Shown here one piece after another: positions 54,484-61,652 of a stretch of DNA of 64,000 bases; position 1 is the stretch's first letter; the number at the start of each line of letters is the position of its first letter. Source of the stretch: CALOCN01 sp942491735 (GTDB lineage: Bacteria; Eisenbacteria; RBG-16-71-46; JABDJR01); assembly GCA_942491735.1 (NCBI GenBank), contig CALOCN010000014.1:372001-436000 (forward strand). Direction: 5' to 3'. A program made the translations under genes and the position numbers. Below the pieces are notes generated by a model. The model was not told the origin of the DNA. It searched no databases and saw nothing but the letters and a program-made list of their open reading frames with translations.

Positions 54484-55878
54484 ATGCGCTCCTGGAAACT
54501 CATCGCGACCCTTCTCCTGGTTCCCGTGGCCCTCACCCCGGGTTGCTCGGATCTGGCACCGATCGATGCGACGTTCGACCCGGCCCGGGACAGCGGCACG
54601 GCCGATTTCTCCGTGCTGGGGGTGATCGGCGGGAGCCTGATCGGGGGATATCAGAACGCGGGCTATTCGGCCTCCCGGCAGGCGGAGGGCCTGACCTCCC
54701 AGATGGCCCGGGTGCTGGGCAAGGAGATCCTCACCGGACCGGTGGCCTCGCCTCGGACAGATCAGTTCGTCATTCCCGGCTATGGGGATCCCGGATCCCC
54801 CGGCACCCTGGTCCTGGTGAGCCTGCTCCCGCCCCGCCTGGCTCCGGTGGACAACCCGGGTTCACCGTTGAATGCCGGCTACCCCGCGGCCTACAACAAC
54901 CTGGGTATTCCCGGGGCCAAGGTGGGAGACCTGCTGAACACGGTGAGCAATCCCGCCAACCCCTTCTTTGATCTGGTGAACCGGGGCCAGGGTACGGCGA
55001 TCCAGATGCTCACCGCCCTGCGCCCCACCTTCGTGGTGGCCTGGGCCGGTCCCAACGACGTGTTGTGCGCCCTGACCTCGGGGGGGGATACCCAGTGCAT
55101 GACCTCGGTCTCGCTGTTCGAGACGCAGTACCGGCAGTTCATCGACGCCATCCTGGCCATCCCCAGCGTGACCGGTCTGGCGGTGGCCAACATTCCCGAC
55201 GTGACCACGGTTCCCTTCGCCACCACGGTGCCGCCGTTCGTGGTCAACCCGCTCACCCAGCAGCCGATCCTGGTGGACGGGAAGCTCGTCCCGCTGCTGG
55301 GTCCGGACGGACCGCTGCGGTTGCCCAGCGCCACCGGCCCCGGGGATCTGGTCACCCTCTTCGCCATCCCGGCCCTGGAGGACGGGGTGGGGATTCCCGA
55401 TTTCATTCCCGGGGGAACGGGGGAGCCGCTGACCGCGAATCTGGTCATCACGGAAGAGGAACTGGGGACGATCGAGCAGCGGACCCAGGACCTGAACCAG
55501 GTGATCGATACGGTGACCCGGGAGAAGGACGTGGTCCGGGTCGATGCGTGGGCCCTCTACCACGAGGTGCAGCGGGACGGTTACGGAGTGGGGGGGATCG
55601 AGTACACCTCGGAGTTCCTTGCCGGGGGGCTGTTCAGCCTGGACGGGATTCACCCCTGGACGCTGGCCTACGGGGTTCTTGCCAACGCCTTCATCGACGC
55701 CATCAACCGGCGGTACGAGGCTTCGATTCCGTACTCGAACTTCGAACTGTTTCTCGACGTGAATTTCCGGTCGGATCGGATTGGGGGGGGCGGGAGTGCT
55801 TCGATGGGTGACCTGGCCCCGGGAATCGAGGCGATGCTGGCCTCTCCCTGGGCCCGGGCGGGCTACGCACTGGACTAG
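54484..55878 (+). CDS. SGNH/GDSL-hydrolase lipoprotein
   Basis: A 464-aa lipoprotein (lipobox LTPGC near residue 20). The SGNH blocks are visible: the nucleophile Ser in VIGGSLIGGYQNAG, the NxND-like block in VAWAGPNDVLCA, and the catalytic Asp-His pair in SLDGIHPWTLAYG. An insertion of about 150 residues between them is Pro-rich. The second ATG (54484) is used because AGGAGG lies six bases upstream of it; the first ATG (54478) abuts the ribosome site. The FadL stop is 10 bp before it. It probably frees acyl chains at the cell surface for FadL. Confidence 0.88.
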   Translation: MRSWKLIATLLLVPVALTPGCSDLAPIDATFDPARDSGTADFSVLGVIGGSLIGGYQNAGYSASRQAEGLTSQMARVLGKEILTGPVASPRTDQFVIPGYGDPGSPGTLVLVSLLPPRLAPVDNPGSPLNAGYPAAYNNLGIPGAKVGDLLNTVSNPANPFFDLVNRGQGTAIQMLTALRPTFVVAWAGPNDVLCALTSGGDTQCMTSVSLFETQYRQFIDAILAIPSVTGLAVANIPDVTTVPFATTVPPFVVNPLTQQPILVDGKLVPLLGPDGPLRLPSATGPGDLVTLFAIPALEDGVGIPDFIPGGTGEPLTANLVITEEELGTIEQRTQDLNQVIDTVTREKDVVRVDAWALYHEVQRDGYGVGGIEYTSEFLAGGLFSLDGIHPWTLAYGVLANAFIDAINRRYEASIPYSNFELFLDVNFRSDRIGGGGSASMGDLAPGIEAMLASPWARAGYALD

Positions 55879-55887
55879 GGTCCGGCG

Positions 55888-55912
55888 CGGGAGGCCCGGG
55901 GGCGGCCTCCCG
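55888..55912. terminator. hairpin between convergent genes
   Basis: CGGGAGGCC (55888-55896) and GGCCTCCCG (55904-55912) form a perfect 9-bp stem with a 7-base loop, between the stops of the SGNH hydrolase and the LysM gene. No T run. Confidence 0.6.
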
Positions 55913-55923
55913 ATTCCCCCGGG

Positions 55924-56301
55924 TCAGCTCTTGTTGGGAAGCTTGAGTTCCTGGCCGATCTTGATCAGGTCCGGGTTGGAGAGGATGTCCTTGTTGATCT
56001 CGAAGATCTCCATGTAGCGGCTCCCCTTGCCCAGCAGACGGTCTGCGATCTTCCACAGGGTGTCCCCCTTGGCGACCGTGTAGAGCCCGTAGATTTCCGT
56101 TCGCAGCACCTTGATATCGGCATCGACCTCGGTTTCCCAGCCGGAGTGCGTCTTGATCGCATCCCAGAGAAGATCCTTCTCGAGGGCGTACTCGACGTTG
56201 CCGCCGATCCTGAGCACGCCCTCTTCTTCCTCGACGTAACCGTCCCTCACCGCGAGCTGTTCACCCAGTGCGAGCACGTTACTGTATTTTTCCTTGAGCA
56301 T
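55924..56301 (-). CDS. LysM-domain protein
   Basis: A 125-aa protein. Residues about 1-70 form a small BON-like alpha/beta module (ALGEQLAVRDGYVEEEEGVL, DLLWDAIKTHSGWETEV). Residues about 75-122 are a LysM peptidoglycan-binding domain (YTVAKGDTLWKIADRLLGKG, NPDLIKIGQELKLP). There is no signal peptide, as in the BON-LysM YgaU/Kbp family, which in E. coli binds K+. GGAGAAACC precedes the ATG at 56301. Confidence 0.88.
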   Translation of the reverse strand: MLKEKYSNVLALGEQLAVRDGYVEEEEGVLRIGGNVEYALEKDLLWDAIKTHSGWETEVDADIKVLRTEIYGLYTVAKGDTLWKIADRLLGKGSRYMEIFEINKDILSNPDLIKIGQELKLPNKS

Positions 56302-56357
56302 GGTTTCTCCGCCCGGAAGGGCTGAATGGGACGTGGGTAAACGTTGGAACGCCGGAT

Positions 56358-56939
56358 TCAGCGTCCAAAAAACTTGCCGGCGCCCCGCATGAGGTCGCCC
56401 AGATCGACATCGCCGTCCTGGTCGGAGTCCAGAAGCGCGCCCAGCAGTCCGCCGCCGGCTCCTGCGGACTCCAGATTCCGCGCCTCGCCGGAAAGCATGT
56501 CGCCGAGCCCGCGCGAGTCGAGTTGCTTCTGGCGCTGCTGGCGACCCAGGGCCCCCATGACCAGCGGAGCAAGAGTGGCCAACAGGGTGGCCACCTGCTG
56601 GGGGTCCAGGCCGGATGCCTTGCTCACCTGGGACTCGACCCGGGTCTGCTTTGCCCCGAGGGTATGACGCAGGATGCCCGCGCCGTCTTCCGTGCGCGGA
56701 TTGCCGAGGTAGCCCTTGAGGTCATCGAGAACGCTGCCGTCATGGTCCCGGGAGAGAGCCCCGGCCAGGGCTTCGGCGCCGTCGTTGTTCTGGGCATTGC
56801 GCCCCAGGGCTCCCAGGAGAACGGGAAGGGCGGCGGCCATGGCGTTCTGGGTGGAATTCCTGTTCCCGCCGATGCTGCGGGAGACCTGCTCCAGCTGATC
56901 GCCCTCGAGCAGGCCTTGAAGGTCGTTCATGAGTGACAT
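56358..56939 (-). CDS. DUF937 protein with C-terminal calcium-loop-like motif
   Basis: A 193-aa protein. DUF937 features are the repeated hydrophobic helices with NAMAAALPVLLGALGRNA and QVATLLATLAPLVMGALGRQ. The last 25 residues hold DSDQDGDVDLGDL, an EF-hand or dockerin-like Ca2+ loop. No signal peptide. GGAGGGG stands before the ATG at 56939. The LysM gene follows 56 bp downstream and may be co-transcribed. The molecular role of DUF937 is unknown. Confidence 0.85.
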   Translation of the reverse strand: MSLMNDLQGLLEGDQLEQVSRSIGGNRNSTQNAMAAALPVLLGALGRNAQNNDGAEALAGALSRDHDGSVLDDLKGYLGNPRTEDGAGILRHTLGAKQTRVESQVSKASGLDPQQVATLLATLAPLVMGALGRQQRQKQLDSRGLGDMLSGEARNLESAGAGGGLLGALLDSDQDGDVDLGDLMRGAGKFFGR

Positions 56940-57053
56940 CGTGTCCCCTCCGTGGATAGCATCCGATTGCTGAGAACCGTGACTCTGATCCCCACAGGGC
57001 CACGACGAGGATGGGGAACTATAGCAAAGCCCCGGTCGGAAACGGACCGTGGA

Positions 57054-57995
57054 TCAGAGGCTCCAGCGGATGCCCAGCGAGGCGCCCTCGCTCACCCCGA
57101 GCTGGAGTTCGTTCATGTTCTGATACAGGGGGAGGAAGAACGCCCCCTCCACGGTCAGGGGGGTCGAGGGGACGGCGTAGACCACTCGTGGGCCCACCGT
57201 GATGCGTGTGCCGCCCGTATTCTCCCGGACAAAGTCGCGAAAGTCGTCCCGGGCGGCGCTGCGCCCCCGGATCTCGGCCCCCAGCTGCCAGTCCAGACCC
57301 AGGGCCCACAGGGCGTTGATGGCGTAGTTGACCTCGGTCCCGTAGCGATAGCCGTTGTCCCCCCGGGTGGGGATGCGCAAGGCAGCATTGGCGCCCAGGG
57401 ACCCCCAACTCCACAGGTAGTAGCCCACCAGGGCAAGCACCGGGTCGGTGGATCCGGTGCCGGTCTGGAGTTCCACCGGAAGCCGGAGCCCGTCATCGGT
57501 GGTGTTGTCGTCGGGACCGGTGGCCCACTTGATGCCGGCGCCCAGGTTCAGGGCATAGGGCGCGATGCCTTTCCAGGGAAGCACCTGGGCCATGAGGAGG
57601 GTGGTGAGATCGGCCCAGTCGGTGTTGGAGAAATCCTGCTGCGGCGCACCGGTTTCGGGAATGGCGGGGGCGGTGCGTTCCCGGTGTTCAAAGGGCAACT
57701 GCGCAATGAAGGCAAGACGATCGAGGATCCCCACCCGGACGTAGGGAAGGACGGTGAGGACGCGGCTTTCGCGCTGGGCCGGGTCGTCCACCTGGGTGGA
57801 ACCGAGATACGCCTGACGCAGGCTGAAGCCCTCCGAGGCAATGCCGATCTCCACCTGGCCTCGCAGGAGCGATCCCCCGGAGAGACCGCCGAGGGGGCTG
57901 GAGCCGGGGGTGCAGCAGCCCTGGGCACCAGCCGCCGCCGGGAGGAAGGCGATCGCGGCCAGGGCACAGGCGAGAACCCTCGCCGTGCGACCCAT
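57054..57995 (-). CDS. outer-membrane transporter-like beta barrel
   Basis: A 313-aa exported protein (signal peptide TARVLACALAAIAFLPAAAGA). The mature start GCCTPGSSPLGGLSGG is followed by about a dozen amphipathic strands (VEIGIASEGFSLRQAYLG, VLALVGYYLWSWGSLG, RITVGPRVVYAVPS) in the style of the MetA-pathway phenol/alkane transporter-like barrels. The vicinal Cys pair near the N terminus is unusual and could bind metal. The ATG at 57995 is chosen; a GTG six bases upstream is possible. It lies 11 bp after the stop of the next gene upstream. Confidence 0.72.
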   Translation of the reverse strand: MGRTARVLACALAAIAFLPAAAGAQGCCTPGSSPLGGLSGGSLLRGQVEIGIASEGFSLRQAYLGSTQVDDPAQRESRVLTVLPYVRVGILDRLAFIAQLPFEHRERTAPAIPETGAPQQDFSNTDWADLTTLLMAQVLPWKGIAPYALNLGAGIKWATGPDDNTTDDGLRLPVELQTGTGSTDPVLALVGYYLWSWGSLGANAALRIPTRGDNGYRYGTEVNYAINALWALGLDWQLGAEIRGRSAARDDFRDFVRENTGGTRITVGPRVVYAVPSTPLTVEGAFFLPLYQNMNELQLGVSEGASLGIRWSL

Positions 57996-58006
57996 GCGCA
58001 CGGCAC

Positions 58007-58603
58007 CTACCACAGCGTCTTGAGAAGTCCCCAGGTGGAAGGCTCGACCGGGGTCGGGGTGGCGAGCGTCACCACGTAGTAGTGCTCCGCGAGGATCCAA
58101 CCGCTGATGTCCACCTCGATGACATGTGCCTCGGTGTCCACGCGAATGTCTTCCAGCGCCACCCACTCAAGGGGCTCCCACTCGTAGTGGATGATCTGGA
58201 GTTGCTCCACCGTCCCCCCCAGTTCGGCGAGGACTTCCGGGTCGTAGGCGATGCGCAGGGTGGCCTCCTCCTGGAGCCACCCGCCGCACCCGCAGCCGCC
58301 GTCATTGAAGAACGCGACATAGGAAGCGACCACCGGCGTGGTATCGCAGTCCCGGCTCAACGAGGGGATCAGGATGCAATCGATCTGGGCCATGCTGGCG
58401 TAGACCAGGGTGCCCGGGGGATAGGTGGGGCCAAAGGGAAAAGGGGGGAAGTACTCCGAGGCCAGTCCGTCATCCGAGGCAACGGTCCTGGCCTGGTCGA
58501 CGCCGATGTCGAACCAGACCCCTTCGGCATGGGCGGTGGGAACCCGCCCGAGGGGAAGGAGGCATGCCGCGACGACGGCGAGGGAAACAAGACGAACGAG
58601 CAT
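58007..58603 (-). CDS. secreted protein with C-terminal PVE-TWG-K tag
   Basis: A 198-aa exported protein (signal peptide LVRLVSLAVVAACLLPLGRVPTAHA in part). It has a Cys/Gly cluster FNDGGCGCGGWLQEE and beta-rich segments (IIHYEWEPLEWVALEDIRV). The last 14 residues are PVEPSTWGLLKTLW, matching in spacing the end of the protein at 34340-35182. The second of two close ATGs (58603) is used because GGAG is nine bases upstream. It is in an operon with the barrel gene that follows. Function unknown. Confidence 0.72.
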   Translation of the reverse strand: MLVRLVSLAVVAACLLPLGRVPTAHAEGVWFDIGVDQARTVASDDGLASEYFPPFPFGPTYPPGTLVYASMAQIDCILIPSLSRDCDTTPVVASYVAFFNDGGCGCGGWLQEEATLRIAYDPEVLAELGGTVEQLQIIHYEWEPLEWVALEDIRVDTEAHVIEVDISGWILAEHYYVVTLATPTPVEPSTWGLLKTLW

Positions 58604-58689
58604 GACCATGGGCTCCCAGGATGTGGTGGCTCCCCGGCGCAGTGGGACTGCGAGGATCATATCAGGCGCCGCGGGGGTAGAATGGGGCC

Positions 58690-59226
58690 GTGAACGGAAG
58701 TCATGCGCATCCCCGGACGCTGGAAACCGCAGGCCGACTCCTGGTCGGGTTGGTCCTGCTATTGATTCCCGGATCGGGCGCCGCTACCCCCTCAGGGGAA
58801 TACCGGGAGCCCTGGTCCCTGGTCGCCGGCGCGGGACCCACGGTCAACGATCTGGAGGTCGGGGGAGTCCAGTGGATCGGGTACGTGGCAACCGAGTGGC
58901 GCCCGGCTACGAGCTATCTCGTGCTGGAGTTCGCCGTACGTGGATTCTCGTACACCAGCGCGGACGAACGGGCCATTGTCCTTCCCGAGGCCGGGATCCA
59001 GGTCGAGGGTAACCTGGGCTTCGTGCAGCCCTACCTGGGTGCGGGATGTGGTTTGGCCTGGATGTTCCGGGAAGGCCGCCAGAGCACGGTTGACGGGTTG
59101 TACTACCTGGCCGGCGGCATTCGCTGGTACCTGTCGCGGGCCGTGTTCCTGCGCACCGAGGCCCGGTTGCGTTCGCTGGAGCCGATTGGCGAGGGGACCC
59201 TTGGGGTAGGGTGGGTCCTGCCTTGA
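58690..59226 (+). CDS. small outer-membrane beta-barrel protein
   Basis: A 178-aa protein with a signal peptide (AGRLLVGLVLLLIPGSGAA) and a body of strands resembling 8-stranded OmpX/acyloxyacyl-hydrolase-like barrels (VGGVQWIGYVATEWRPAT, VQPYLGAGCGLAWMF, YYLAGGIRWYLSRAVFLRTE). The start is the GTG at 58690; TAGAAT ends six bases before it and no ribosome site is present, so a leaderless message is likely. It diverges from the tagged protein gene. Confidence 0.7.
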   Translation: MNGSHAHPRTLETAGRLLVGLVLLLIPGSGAATPSGEYREPWSLVAGAGPTVNDLEVGGVQWIGYVATEWRPATSYLVLEFAVRGFSYTSADERAIVLPEAGIQVEGNLGFVQPYLGAGCGLAWMFREGRQSTVDGLYYLAGGIRWYLSRAVFLRTEARLRSLEPIGEGTLGVGWVLP

Positions 59227-59251
59227 GACCCGCCGGGTACCGACGGACAGG

Positions 59252-59280
59252 GGCCGTGCGGTGGGTAGGACCGCACGGCC
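59252..59280 (+). terminator. terminator hairpin
   Basis: GGCCGTGCGGT (59252-59262) pairs perfectly with ACCGCACGGCC (59270-59280), 7-base loop, followed by TCTTGG. It lies 26 bp after the barrel gene stop. Confidence 0.75.
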
Positions 59281-59317
59281 TCTTGGTGGTTCAGGGGGAT
59301 GTTGAGGCAGGAGGAAA

Positions 59318-59415
59318 GGGGAGAGACGCGGTGGCTCCCACCGGCAACGTTCGTGCCCACTCGAGAGAACCCCCCCCGTCCATTAAGGGTTCTCTCGACC
59401 ACAGCGTCTCTCCCC
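59318..59415. ncRNA. candidate structured RNA, three-way junction
   Basis: A closing stem GGGGAGAGACGC (59318-59329) with GCGTCTCTCCCC (59404-59415), 12 perfect pairs, encloses two hairpins: CGGTGG/CCACCG (59329-59334, 59338-59343) and TCGAGAGAACCC/GGGTTCTCTCGA (59361-59372, 59387-59398), again 12 perfect pairs. The strand is undetermined because inverted repeats fold on either strand. No known RNA family is recognised. Confidence 0.5.
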
Positions 59416-59433
59416 AAACCGTGATGAGGAGGA

Positions 59434-59471
59434 TCGGTTCCGGGGGCTCAGGCTCCCCGTGTTTGAACCGA
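59434..59471. other. bulged stem next to the three-way junction
   Basis: TCGGTTC (59434-59440) pairs with GAACCGA (59465-59471), and CGGGG (59441-59445) with CCCCG (59455-59459). A TGTTT bulge (59460-59464) lies on one side. Confidence 0.45.
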
Positions 59472-59760
59472 CTGGTTGGCTTTGCCTTGCGCGGATGTAT
59501 AGAGCAGGGGTTGTGCCAACAAATGATTCGATTCGGGCGAAGATCCTAGGGCACGACGCGGCAAGGCATTAGGCCCCGCTGCATGGATCGGGTGCGATCG
59601 GGGTCCGGTCGGTCTGTCGACGATCCCTGTCGACGGTTCGACATCCGGTGAACCTCGGATGCACTGTCGCGTCGGGGAAGTCTAGATGCGGCAAGCCGTT
59701 GATGAACCGCCTTTGCCCGGGCAATTGGCACGAGAAGAGCTTTATGCGATCCCCAGGTGA

Positions 59761-59807
59761 CAAACCCAGATATCGGGTTTGTTCATTCGTCGCAATATTG
59801 CTACAAT
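59761..59807 (+). promoter_or_regulatory. toxin-antitoxin promoter with two palindromic operators
   Basis: TTGTTC (59779-59784), 17 bp, TACAAT (59802-59807). The inverted repeat CAAACCC (59761-59767)/GGGTTTG (59775-59781) overlaps the -35, and the perfect palindrome GCAATATTGC (59792-59801) fills the spacer. This is the expected layout for autorepression by the antitoxin or its complex. Confidence 0.75.
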
Positions 59808-59819
59808 TCTGGAGGCGGA

Positions 59820-60113
59820 ATGCCGAAGATCAGGTTGGTTCTCTTCCAGACCGAGAAGGGCGACGTGCCACTCCTCGACTGGTTGGACGAACTCGATGAG
59901 AGGCCGCGAGCGAAGTGTATGTGTGAACTCCGCGCCAAGCACTTGGGTATCAACTACCGAGTGCTCTACTCCTTCAGCGGGCGCGACGCCGCAGTCGTCT
60001 CACACGGCCTCATCAAGCAGCAGTCAGTCGTTCCGGATAGGGATATTGACCTGGCGGTGAAGCGCAAAAGGGCCTTTCTGGAGGATCCAGACGCCCACAC
60101 ATACGAAGGGTAG
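59820..60113 (+). CDS. RelE/HigB (phage Gp49-like) toxin, apparently internally shortened
   Basis: A 97-aa protein with the ends of the HigB/Gp49-like family: N-terminal RLVLFQTEKGDVPLLDWLDEL and C-terminal GINYRVLYSFSGRDAAVVSHGLIKQQ plus PDRDIDLAVKRKRAFL. Relatives are usually 110-130 aa and have about 30 residues between the conserved 'ARAKC' helix and 'YELR' strand. Here these meet directly as RAKCMCELR. The frame is intact, so this looks like an in-frame deletion that removes part of the RNase fold. GGAGG is four bases before the ATG at 59820. Confidence 0.8.
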   Translation: MPKIRLVLFQTEKGDVPLLDWLDELDERPRAKCMCELRAKHLGINYRVLYSFSGRDAAVVSHGLIKQQSVVPDRDIDLAVKRKRAFLEDPDAHTYEG

Positions 60114-60118
60114 CGACA

Positions 60119-60442
60119 GTGGCCAAGCAAAAAACATCCAATGCGGTGGACATCCTCAAGCGCCGGTACGGGAAGACGAAGGAGGCGAGGGAGGCGCTCG
60201 AAGAGGCGCGTGCCGGTGCCGACATAGCGCGCCGCATCTACCAGCTGAGGGCCGAGGCCGGACTGACCCAAGGCGAGCTTGCAAAGCTCGTTGGAACGTC
60301 TCGCACGGTCATCACACGGCTCGAGGCCGACGACTACGCGGGACACTCGCTGTCCATGCTCAGACGGGTCGCAGCGGCAATGAACAAGCGCGTAGAAATT
60401 CGATTCGTGCCGCTGAAAGCGCCCGGGACGATCGCGCGATAG
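60119..60442 (+). CDS. XRE-family antitoxin (HigA-like)
   Basis: A 107-aa protein with a lambda-repressor-type helix-turn-helix at about 45-80 (AGLTQGELAKLVGTSRTVITRLE), a charged N-terminal arm (DILKRRYGKTKEAREALEEARAG) and a short C terminus. The start is the GTG at 60119, five bases after the toxin stop. The toxin-first order is that of higBA. It should bind the palindromes at 59761-59801. Confidence 0.88.
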   Translation: MAKQKTSNAVDILKRRYGKTKEAREALEEARAGADIARRIYQLRAEAGLTQGELAKLVGTSRTVITRLEADDYAGHSLSMLRRVAAAMNKRVEIRFVPLKAPGTIAR

Positions 60443-60596
60443 TCCCTCCACGTCCTCGGGCGGCTTCTCCGATGGATTGACCCCCAGATGACCCTACCCG
60501 CCCCTCTCGCTCTTGTGTCGAGGGGCACGGCCTCCTAAGATCCGCCAACACATTCTTCAGGAATTAAATCCGAACACAGGCGTATACGGTCTTGCC

Positions 60597-61652
60597 ATGC
60601 GTATCTATTTGCCTCCCCCGTTCGCATCCAGGGCCCGTCTCGTCCCGCTGATAGCGGCCCTTTCTGTCGCTCCCGCCGCTCCCGTCCTCGCCGCCGAGGC
60701 CCCGGGCGTCGTCGTGGCCGAGGTGGAGCGGGTCACCTTTCCCCTTGTGGTGGAGGCTCTGGGGACCGCGCTGGCCAACGAGTCGGTAGAGATCCGTCCC
60801 CAGATCACCGAGGCCATTGTGGCCATTCGGTTTACCGAGGGCCAGCAGGTGAAGGCCGGGCACGTCCTGGTGGAGCTCCGCAACAGCGAGGCCCTCGCCT
60901 CGGTGGCCGCCGCCCGAGCGGTCCTGGTGGACTCCGAGAGCAAGTACCGGCGGGCGGAGCGCATGACGACCGAGAAGCTGGTCGCGGAGTCCGAGGTGGA
61001 AGCCCTGCTCGCCCGGCGCGACGCGGACCAGGCCGCTCTCGATGCGGCGGAGGCCCGACTCACGGAAACCCGGGTTGCCGCTCCGTTCGACGGCCGGGTG
61101 GGGCTGCGTCGGGTGAGTATGGGTGCCCTGGTCAGCCCGGCCACCGTCATCACCACCCTGGACGATACCGACCCCATCAAGGTCGACTTCGAGGTTCCCG
61201 AGACCGCGCTCGGTTTTCTCGCCGAGGGACTTCCCATCGAGGCGTCCAGCGCGGCATGGCCGGACACCCTTTTCCGCGGCGAAGTGGCCTCCATCGATAC
61301 GCGGGTCGACCCGGTCAGCCGCACTGTCACCGTGCGCGCCCGGGTTCCCAACCCGGACGGGATGCTCCGGCCCGGGATGTTCCTCACCGTGCTGGTGTTG
61401 CGTCGGGATGTGACCGCGATCATGGTCCCGGAGCAGGTGCTCATCCCCGAGCAGAGCCGCCAGTACGTGCTGGTAGTCGGTGAGGGGAACCTTGTCGAGA
61501 AGCGCGAGGTGAAGGCCGGCCGGCGACGTCCGGGAGCGGTGGAGATCCTGAGCGGTCTGGCCGTGGGAGAGCTGGTCGTGGTGGAGGGGACGCAGAAAGC
61601 GCGTCACGGCACCCTGGTGGAGATCCAGGGCCGGGTGGAGGTGTCGCGGTGA
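60597..61652 (+). CDS. RND efflux periplasmic adaptor (MFP) subunit
   Basis: A 351-aa membrane-fusion protein with signal peptide ARLVPLIAALSVAPAAPVLA. The lipoyl halves are VEIRPQITEAIVAIRFTEGQ and TRVAAPFDGRVGLRRVS, joined by an alpha-helical hairpin (about 95-160). The beta-barrel (VDFEVPETALGFL, GEVASIDTRVDPVSRTVTV) and membrane-proximal domains follow. There is no lipobox. The ATG at 60597 has TATACG eight bases upstream and no ribosome site. The stop overlaps the permease start (GTGA). Confidence 0.93.
   Translation: MRIYLPPPFASRARLVPLIAALSVAPAAPVLAAEAPGVVVAEVERVTFPLVVEALGTALANESVEIRPQITEAIVAIRFTEGQQVKAGHVLVELRNSEALASVAAARAVLVDSESKYRRAERMTTEKLVAESEVEALLARRDADQAALDAAEARLTETRVAAPFDGRVGLRRVSMGALVSPATVITTLDDTDPIKVDFEVPETALGFLAEGLPIEASSAAWPDTLFRGEVASIDTRVDPVSRTVTVRARVPNPDGMLRPGMFLTVLVLRRDVTAIMVPEQVLIPEQSRQYVLVVGEGNLVEKREVKAGRRRPGAVEILSGLAVGELVVVEGTQKARHGTLVEIQGRVEVSR

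Larger units (their letters stand above)
59227..59819. other. 593-bp gene-free, strongly structured region
   Basis: No credible gene is seen. In order it holds a terminator hairpin (59252-59280), a predicted three-way junction (59318-59415), a bulged hairpin (59434-59471), a possible promoter TTGGCT-16-TATAGA (59476-59503), two copies of CTGTCGACG 13 bp apart (59614-59622, 59627-59635) and the toxin-antitoxin promoter. Confidence 0.6.

Noticed and set aside
59540..59640. attC-like or IS-end sequences (GC-rich repeats, CTGTCGACG twice)
   Set aside because: No GTTRRRY/RYYYAAC cores, no integrase or transposase nearby, no target duplication.
59211..59731. Several short frames (60-110 codons) on both strands after 59226
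   Set aside because: They run through the terminator and the structured elements, lack ribosome sites and have no recognisable sequence.
59720..59745. Second sigma-54-like site (TGGCACGAGAAGAGC)
   Set aside because: The -12 TTGC element is missing at the required spacing.
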